A stretch of 10,479 nucleotides of DNA from Spirochaetales bacterium (GTDB lineage Bacteria > Spirochaetota > Spirochaetia > DSM-27196 > SLST01). Shown piece by piece: positions 6,470 to 10,479 of the stretch (the stretch's first letter is position 1; each line of letters opens with the position of its first letter). Both the position numbers and the translations under genes were made by a program. The DNA lies in contig JANQQY010000325.1 in NCBI GenBank assembly GCA_028284845.1, positions 1 to 10,479 on the forward strand, written 5' to 3'. A model generated the notes under the pieces. The model did not search any database and was not told where the DNA came from. It worked only from the letters and a program-made list of their open reading frames with translations.

Positions 6470-6759
6470 TATGTTCCGCGCGGCCGGAATCAGCTCGATG
6501 AGATCTTTACTCGTCACTTCGACGACTTCTGTGATCAGTACTACGAGGATCGATACGCAAAGAAGTACGGACGATTTCGCTCTGAACGAATCGAGCACGT
6601 GGGACGTAGATTCTGCGATTGCCGGGACTATCTGCAGGGTGTAGCTCGAATCCGGGCACGAACCCAGAATGCGGGCATGAATATTTCAGACCATTCAGCT
6701 GCAAGGGCTTCTACCTGTGCCCGTCGTGCAGCCAGAAACGTACACTTCTTTTCGGATTC
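6470..6759 (+). pseudogene. IS91-family transposase, N-terminal remnant with a one-base frameshift
   Basis: From 6470 the frame encodes RYVPRG, then HFDDFCDQYYEDRYAKKYGRFR and FCDCRDYLQGVARIR, the N-terminal part of IS91-type transposases (Y2 HUH transposases with a zinc-binding domain in front). At 6655/6656 one base is lost: shifting frame at 6658 restores TNPECGHEYFRPFSCKGFYL followed by CPSCSQKRTLLFG, the expected zinc-ribbon (C-x4-C then C-x5-C-x2-C). The missing base would complete TGC, the first zinc cysteine. The catalytic HUH and double-tyrosine regions, which lie downstream in an intact element, are absent; similarity ends near 6754-6759, where an IS110 fragment begins. No IS91 terminal sequences could be recognised. 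The element is inactive. Confidence 0.8.
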
Positions 6760-7161
6760 TGAGCCCTATTCGCCGCAGCGATCATGGCCGAAATCGGCGA
6801 CATCAGCCGCTTCAGCTCTGCGGAGAAGCTCTCAGCCTATCTCTGTGCTGCTCCCACTGTTGATGCTTCGGGGCGGAGGATGCACATCGGAGGACTCTCT
6901 CGCCGCGGCCGCAAAAGGACCTATCGGTCCTTACTCCAAGCTCTCCAGCACGTGATCGGCAACACCCCTGCATTCGCCGATTACCTCGCTCGCAAACGCC
7001 GCGGCAAACAGGTCTGCAAAGTCCGCGCCGCCATTGTGCGAAAGACCATCGTTGCCATTTTCTACATCCTCAAGAACAAGGAGATCTACCGAAATGCGAA
7101 CATGGCGCTCTTTGATCGCAAGCTCAAAGAAATCAATCGCCTCTCCCTCCAAGCTGCTTGA
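6760..7161 (+). pseudogene. IS110-family transposase, C-terminal remnant (Transposase_20 domain)
   Basis: ALFAAAIMAEIGDISRF, then SAEKLSAYLCAAPTVDASGRR, GLSRRGRKRTYRSLLQAL, and a basic tail ending at TGA (7159-7161) form the C-terminal Transposase_20 domain of IS110/IS1111-type DEDD transposases, about 130 residues. The N-terminal DEDD catalytic domain, roughly 200 residues, is missing. An ATG at 6784 opens a 125-codon frame, but it starts inside the domain and is not a real gene start. The fragment is in the same strand and, apart from TGA at 6760-6762, the same frame as the second part of the IS91 fragment just upstream. The right end of the element should lie shortly after 7161; IS110 elements lack clear terminal inverted repeats, so it cannot be placed. 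Confidence 0.8.
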
Positions 7162-7190
7162 CTCTTCTCATAGACGTGACACCTCACGGA

Positions 7191-7208
7191 GGCTGGATCA
7201 GACCAGCC
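7191..7208. repeat. Perfect short hairpin downstream of the IS110 remnant
   Basis: GGCTGG (7191-7196) and CCAGCC (7203-7208) enclose a six-base loop. No T-run follows on either strand, so it is not a typical intrinsic terminator. It may be residual end structure of the IS110 element. Confidence 0.35.
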
Positions 7209-7338
7209 GATTCAGAATGGTACGCCCGGATAACCGACTCGAATGAGACAACAATAAGCTGACCAGTCACCAATTCCAGTTAAATCACTTGAATACATTG
7301 CTTGATACTAAAATTGAGCAAAATATCTACCTTTCTTG

Positions 7339-7367
7339 TTGACAGGCGGTGGGTTGAAAACTAAAAT
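7339..7367 (+). promoter_or_regulatory. Strong sigma70-type promoter of the dehydrogenase-permease operon
   Basis: TTGACA at 7339-7344 matches the -35 consensus exactly; 17 bases later TAAAAT (7362-7367) matches the -10 box at five of six positions. Transcription would start near 7374, about 35 bases before the ATG at 7409. The region is visibly more AT-rich than the flanking coding DNA, as expected for a promoter. A weak ribosome site GATGAGG (7391-7397) lies 11 bases before the ATG. Confidence 0.75.
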
Positions 7368-7385
7368 ACGTACATATTTTAGTTT
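7358..7385. promoter_or_regulatory. Perfect palindrome over the -10 box, candidate repressor operator
   Basis: The arms AAACTAAAATA (7358-7368) and TATTTTAGTTT (7375-7385) are exact inverted repeats separated by CGTACA. The left arm contains the whole -10 box, so a bound dimer would block transcription. The dyad length and AT-rich arms suit a LacI- or ROK-type sugar repressor, but the regulator is not in the window and the family is inferred. An extra half site ACTAAAAT lies at 7307-7314, 53 bases (about five helical turns) upstream of the same motif in the left arm. Confidence 0.65.
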
Positions 7386-7408
7386 CTCTTGATGAGGTTA
7401 GCTGCAGC

Positions 7409-8434
7409 ATGAAGGCTCTACGAAAGACAGGCTCGGGTGTCGGTAACGTTTCACTTGAAGAGGTTCCGATCCCGGAAATCAAGAGCGATGAAGTTCTCAT
7501 GAAGGTCTGGGCAACCGGAGTGTGTGGGAGCGATTTACTGATTCAAGACGATCAGCATTTCTACAAAGCTCCTGTGACGCTTGGACATGAGTACTCGGGC
7601 ATAGCCGCGGAGGTGGGCGCGGATGTGACTCGGATCAAAAAGGGTGATCAGATCGTGTCCGACATCGAGACGTCGTCGGGTTGGCTTGGCGTGACTCGGG
7701 ATGGTTCCTACGCGCCGTACATGGCCGTGCCGGAGGCTCAGGTCTACACCTATCCCTCCACGGTTTCCCTGGACCATGCGTGTTTCACTGAGCCCGTAGT
7801 GGCAATACTCCACTGCATGCAAGAGCGCAATAACGTCAAGGCAGGCGATTTTGTCGTTGTCGTGGGTCCGGGACCAATGGGCCTCCTGGGGGTACAGTTT
7901 GCGAAGCACCGGGGTGCTCGCAAAGTTGCACTGATCGGACTCCGTGATAAGGACGAGTACCGGCTGGGTATCGGGAAGAAAGTCGGTGCCGACTACATAC
8001 TTCATTCGGAAGATGACCCCGCAAAAGAGATCATGGAACTAACCGACGGGAAGGGAGCAGACTTTGTCCTCGAGTGCTCTGCGTCGGAAGCCGGTGTTCA
8101 GCACGCCATCGATTGCGCCCGGAGGTCGCCCGAGGGACCTGGTGGGAACGGGACTATATCGATGATAAGTCTTTGGGGACGCAAGATAACGCTCGATCTG
8201 GATCCAGTTTCGCTCTACCAGCTGAACATCAATGGCGCCTGGAGCTGGAATGGCGGAGAGAGCTGGGAACGCGCCGTTGACCTCATCTCCAGGGGAGTAT
8301 TTGACTTGGATTCCTTGATTACGGGGCGGTACGAGTTGGAGGATTGGGACGCGGCTTTTCGGAATCTGCGAGATTGCCAAGACGTCAAAGCGTATGTTCA
8401 TCCAAACGGTAAGAATTGGGACGCCTCGGCGTGA
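7409..8434 (+). CDS. Medium-chain zinc-type alcohol/polyol dehydrogenase lacking the structural-zinc lobe
   Basis: A complete 341-residue MDR-superfamily enzyme, first gene of the right-hand operon. Catalytic zinc ligands are C39 (GVCGSD), H60/E61 (LGHEYSG) and E128 (TEPVV); the nucleotide loop is GPGPMG at 153-158, followed by a complete Rossmann domain. Only 67 residues separate E61 from E128, whereas the other two dehydrogenases here have 83 and 86, so the structural-zinc lobe is deleted rather than merely mutated; residues 84-100 carry no cysteine. The family covers sorbitol/iditol, threonine and related polyol oxidations. Being co-transcribed with sugar permeases, it probably oxidises the imported compound or an early intermediate. 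Its stop overlaps the next start (GTGA). The preceding promoter and palindrome probably control it. Confidence 0.92.
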   Translation: MKALRKTGSGVGNVSLEEVPIPEIKSDEVLMKVWATGVCGSDLLIQDDQHFYKAPVTLGHEYSGIAAEVGADVTRIKKGDQIVSDIETSSGWLGVTRDGSYAPYMAVPEAQVYTYPSTVSLDHACFTEPVVAILHCMQERNNVKAGDFVVVVGPGPMGLLGVQFAKHRGARKVALIGLRDKDEYRLGIGKKVGADYILHSEDDPAKEIMELTDGKGADFVLECSASEAGVQHAIDCARRSPEGPGGNGTISMISLWGRKITLDLDPVSLYQLNINGAWSWNGGESWERAVDLISRGVFDLDSLITGRYELEDWDAAFRNLRDCQDVKAYVHPNGKNWDASA

Positions 8435-9354
8435 AAAGGTCGAAACTCGGAAGGGCAGACCTCCTTACCGAGCTTCTCTACCTGACCCCTCAGCTTCTGC
8501 TCTTTGTTGGGTTGACGCTTCTCCCGTTCGTGGTATCGATCCCCATAGTCTTCACCGACAAGGTAGACTATCTGGACACCGAAACATCGTTCATCTGGTT
8601 CCAGAATTTCGTGAATGTATTTCGCCCGCCAATCGTCAACAGCTTCTTACCTGCGTTGCTTCGTACCGTGGTGTTTACCGGTGTCAATTACTTCACCACG
8701 TTCCTGTTTGCCGTTCCCATTGCATTGGTCATGTACGAGCTGGCTCAGACGCTCTTGAAGCAGGTGTTCTTCGTGATAGTCTACCTGCCCTTGATGATCT
8801 CTGGAGTGGGGCTGGGAATGATCATCACTATGCTCTTCTCGCAGGATACAGGCAGCCTGAACCTTCTTCTCCTGAGATTGGGAATCCTTGAATCCGCTAT
8901 CGATATCCAATCGCCGGATGTCATGTTCATGCTTCCGTTTGCTGTGGGTTGGCGCTATGCGGGACAGAATATGGCGCTGATTCTGGCAGGATTGCTCACC
9001 ATTCCAGCACAGTCCATCGAAGCTGCAATCATTGATGGTGCCAACTACGTACAGCGCCTCGTTCGGATCTACATACCTCAGATCATGTCGAGTGTGCTCG
9101 TCGTGACGATATTCACGCTGATCGGTTCGTTCGGCATGGTCGATGAGCTGATCGGACTGGGTGGGCTGACGAGTAATCGAAACGCAGAGTTCCTGTCGAT
9201 AGTGATCCTCAAGTTTGGCTTCGGTGGTTCGGGCGAGTCCAGACCGGGTGCACTCTCTGAGGGTGTTGCCATCAATCTGATCGTCTATGTCCCCTTGCTG
9301 ATCGTCGGAATTCTGATCCTGAGAAAGCAGATCCGACGCCAGTTGGATACGTAG
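8431..9354 (+). CDS. ABC sugar transporter permease, MalF/UgpA type
   Basis: A 307-residue inner-membrane permease of the CUT1 class of carbohydrate ABC importers (binding-protein-dependent transport, MetI-like fold). Six hydrophobic segments are visible, near residues 20-42, 79-102, 112-136, 165-190, 218-240 and 280-302. The cytoplasmic loop that contacts the ATPase is present at 197-216 (EAAIIDGA...IYIP), matching the EAA-x3-G consensus. GTG at 8431 is chosen because it overlaps the upstream TGA by four bases; an in-frame TTG at 8416 would overlap the dehydrogenase by more and adds nothing recognisable. It would pair with the MalG-type permease just downstream. The binding protein and ATPase are not in the window, so the substrate is unknown; the operon suggests a sugar or polyol. 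Confidence 0.93.
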   Translation: MKRSKLGRADLLTELLYLTPQLLLFVGLTLLPFVVSIPIVFTDKVDYLDTETSFIWFQNFVNVFRPPIVNSFLPALLRTVVFTGVNYFTTFLFAVPIALVMYELAQTLLKQVFFVIVYLPLMISGVGLGMIITMLFSQDTGSLNLLLLRLGILESAIDIQSPDVMFMLPFAVGWRYAGQNMALILAGLLTIPAQSIEAAIIDGANYVQRLVRIYIPQIMSSVLVVTIFTLIGSFGMVDELIGLGGLTSNRNAEFLSIVILKFGFGGSGESRPGALSEGVAINLIVYVPLLIVGILILRKQIRRQLDT

Positions 9355-9362
9355 GAGGCGAT

Positions 9363-10412
9363 ATGGGAAGCGCCGTGAGCACCCTGGCGGTTCGTCGACG
9401 CCGGAAAAAGCCTCGCATTAGTGCGGCACGACTCATTCTTCACGCGCTGCTGGTTCTCTACGCATTAATCAGCCTTGTGCCGTTCTACTTTCTGGCAATC
9501 CGGACCTTTGTTCCAACCCGACTCGCCACGCAGTTCTGGGCAACTCTTCCGCCGCAGGAAGAGGCCAACCTTGATGCATCCATCCTGGCGTTTGCTCAAA
9601 ACTACGGCCTCTCTACAAGAGCGCTGAGAGAACGATACGGCGTTGACGACTTCGTCAGGACGAACTGGTCACTGAGACGATTCGCCGAGGAGTATCAGAT
9701 TGACGAGACGGAGTTCCGTGAGTTCCTGCGGCCATATGTCAACTACAGCGGATGGCTGAATATCGCGATGGACCGGCAGTATCTCCGATCGTTGCTTGCG
9801 ACCATCTTTGTGGTCGTCGTCGGAGTCGGCGGATGCGCGCTGCTCTCCACCGCGACGGCCTCAGTGTTGGCAAAGTTCTCAAGACGGTACCACCGGATCG
9901 TATACTCAACGTATCTGCTTCAGACAATCATCCCACCAATCATGATTCTCTTACCTCTCTACCTCATCATCACTCGAGGTCTTGGTCTTCAGAACAGCTA
10001 CTTCGCTTTGATCCTCAACAATTGGAAAGGCGGAGCACTACCCATACTGCTGTTCACAACGTTCGTCCGTACCATTCCAAAGGACATAAACGAAGCGGTT
10101 ATCATGGAGGGCGGGACACATCATACGTACTTCTTCAGGATCGTCCTCCCGCTCTCTCGGCCCGCAATGGCGGCGTTCATTGCCATTCGGACCCCGCGCT
10201 TCTGGAATGAACTCCTTTACGGGTTTGTGTTTCTCAACCCGCGGAGGTACACGCTCGCACCATTAATCGCTTCCAAGATTGGAACATTCGTGACGAACTT
10301 TCAGCTCGTGTATTCGGCGCTCTGTTTCTCGTTGATTCCGATCATTGTGCTCTATCTCTTCTTCAACAAGCTGTTCATCAACGCCCAGCTGGCCGGTTCT
10401 ATCAAAGGATGA
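9363..10412 (+). CDS. ABC sugar transporter permease, MalG/UgpE type, with a large periplasmic insertion
   Basis: A 349-residue partner permease, about 60-70 residues longer than ordinary MalG-type proteins. Membrane segment 1 lies near 24-46; the remaining segments begin near 144 (about 144-166, 183-204, 212-234, 270-292, 312-335). The ATPase-contact loop is at 244-263 (NEAVIMEGG...VLP), and the C-terminus ends SIKG as usual in this class. Residues about 63-133, between segments 1 and 2 and thus predicted periplasmic, are an insertion with two similar helical units 30 residues apart: FAQNYGLSTRALRERY (77-92) and FAEEYQIDETEFREFL (107-122). The ATG follows GGAG (9355-9358 region) eight bases after the first permease's stop. 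The insertion may meet the binding protein; this is inference. Confidence 0.92.
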   Translation: MGSAVSTLAVRRRRKKPRISAARLILHALLVLYALISLVPFYFLAIRTFVPTRLATQFWATLPPQEEANLDASILAFAQNYGLSTRALRERYGVDDFVRTNWSLRRFAEEYQIDETEFREFLRPYVNYSGWLNIAMDRQYLRSLLATIFVVVVGVGGCALLSTATASVLAKFSRRYHRIVYSTYLLQTIIPPIMILLPLYLIITRGLGLQNSYFALILNNWKGGALPILLFTTFVRTIPKDINEAVIMEGGTHHTYFFRIVLPLSRPAMAAFIAIRTPRFWNELLYGFVFLNPRRYTLAPLIASKIGTFVTNFQLVYSALCFSLIPIIVLYLFFNKLFINAQLAGSIKG

Positions 10413-10417
10413 ACGGT

Positions 10418-10479
10418 ATGGGTACGCGCCGCGGGACCTATCTGGCAGCGGTACATGACGAAGCGTATCAGGCGTCGTT
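10418..10479 (+). CDS. Start of a further operon gene, cut by window edge; unrecognised
   Basis: An open frame begins MGTRRGTYLAAVHDEAYQAS and runs off the window with no stop. ATG at 10418 is preferred because AAAGGA (10403-10408) lies nine bases upstream; an in-frame ATG at 10409 overlaps the permease stop (ATGA) but sits directly against that ribosome site. Only about 20 residues are visible and they match nothing I recognise. Its position suggests another member of the transport/catabolism operon. It does not look like a signal peptide, so it is probably not the binding protein. Confidence 0.55.
   Translation, partial: MGTRRGTYLAAVHDEAYQAS

Noticed and set aside
6416..6955. The 179-codon plus-strand frame as one protein
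   Set aside because: Only residues about 19-80 match IS91 transposase; beyond the frameshift it is out of frame with both transposase fragments.
6784..7161. The 125-codon frame as a stand-alone small gene
   Set aside because: It begins in the middle of the Transposase_20 domain and the coding similarity extends upstream of its ATG, so it is a transposase fragment.
7191..7208. Hairpin as intrinsic terminator
   Set aside because: Six-base stem without a following T-run on either strand.
1..10479. CRISPR array, tRNA, rRNA or integrase-type attachment site
   Set aside because: No regularly spaced repeats, cloverleaf-like segments, rRNA signatures or integrase gene were seen on either strand by eye.

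Overview
The window is bacterial DNA of moderately high GC with tightly packed genes, several 1-4 base start/stop overlaps, and no archaeal or phage hallmarks. The lineage cannot be fixed from this stretch. The gene mix (DeoR regulator, polyol-type dehydrogenases, sulfatase, DUF433/DUF5615 pair, IS91 and IS110 remnants) would fit Spirochaetota, Chloroflexota or Planctomycetota-like bacteria; this is inference only.

Left block (1-3695): a catabolic locus for a sugar, sugar alcohol or sugar phosphate. A GatD-like medium-chain dehydrogenase runs leftward off the window edge. Divergent from it is an operon of three genes coupled by ATGA overlaps: a DeoR-family repressor, a second medium-chain dehydrogenase, and a 3-epimerase of the ribulose-phosphate epimerase superfamily that looks more like allulose-6-phosphate 3-epimerase (AlsE) than housekeeping Rpe. 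The 143-base divergent intergenic region carries three copies of TGATTGA that may be the DeoR operator. The likely chemistry is oxidation of a polyol (phosphate) to a ketose (phosphate), then C3 epimerisation into central metabolism. No kinase or PTS is in view.

Middle block (3692-7161): an island of decaying genes. A cytoplasmic-type sulfatase, convergent with the epimerase and sharing the CTAG at their stops, is cut by one in-frame TAA at codon 278 although its C-terminal half is well preserved. Next is a DUF433/DUF5615 toxin-antitoxin pair in which the antitoxin appears to have lost about 16-18 internal residues in frame and the toxin carries an in-frame TGA before a conserved tail. About 600 bases without a convincing gene follow. 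Then comes a chimeric insertion-sequence remnant: the N-terminal part of an IS91-type transposase, with a one-base frameshift at a zinc-finger cysteine, joined directly to the C-terminal part of an IS110-type transposase.

Right block (7162-10479): a second carbohydrate operon with its own AT-rich control region. A TTGACA-17-TAAAAT promoter has its -10 box overlapped by a perfect 11-bp-arm palindrome, a strong operator candidate. It drives a third medium-chain dehydrogenase, a MalF-type and a MalG-type ABC sugar permease, and the start of another reading frame at the right edge. The MalG-type permease has an unusual insertion of about 70 residues between its first two membrane segments, containing a two-copy internal repeat. 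No binding protein or ATPase is in view. All three dehydrogenases lack the usual four-cysteine structural zinc site.
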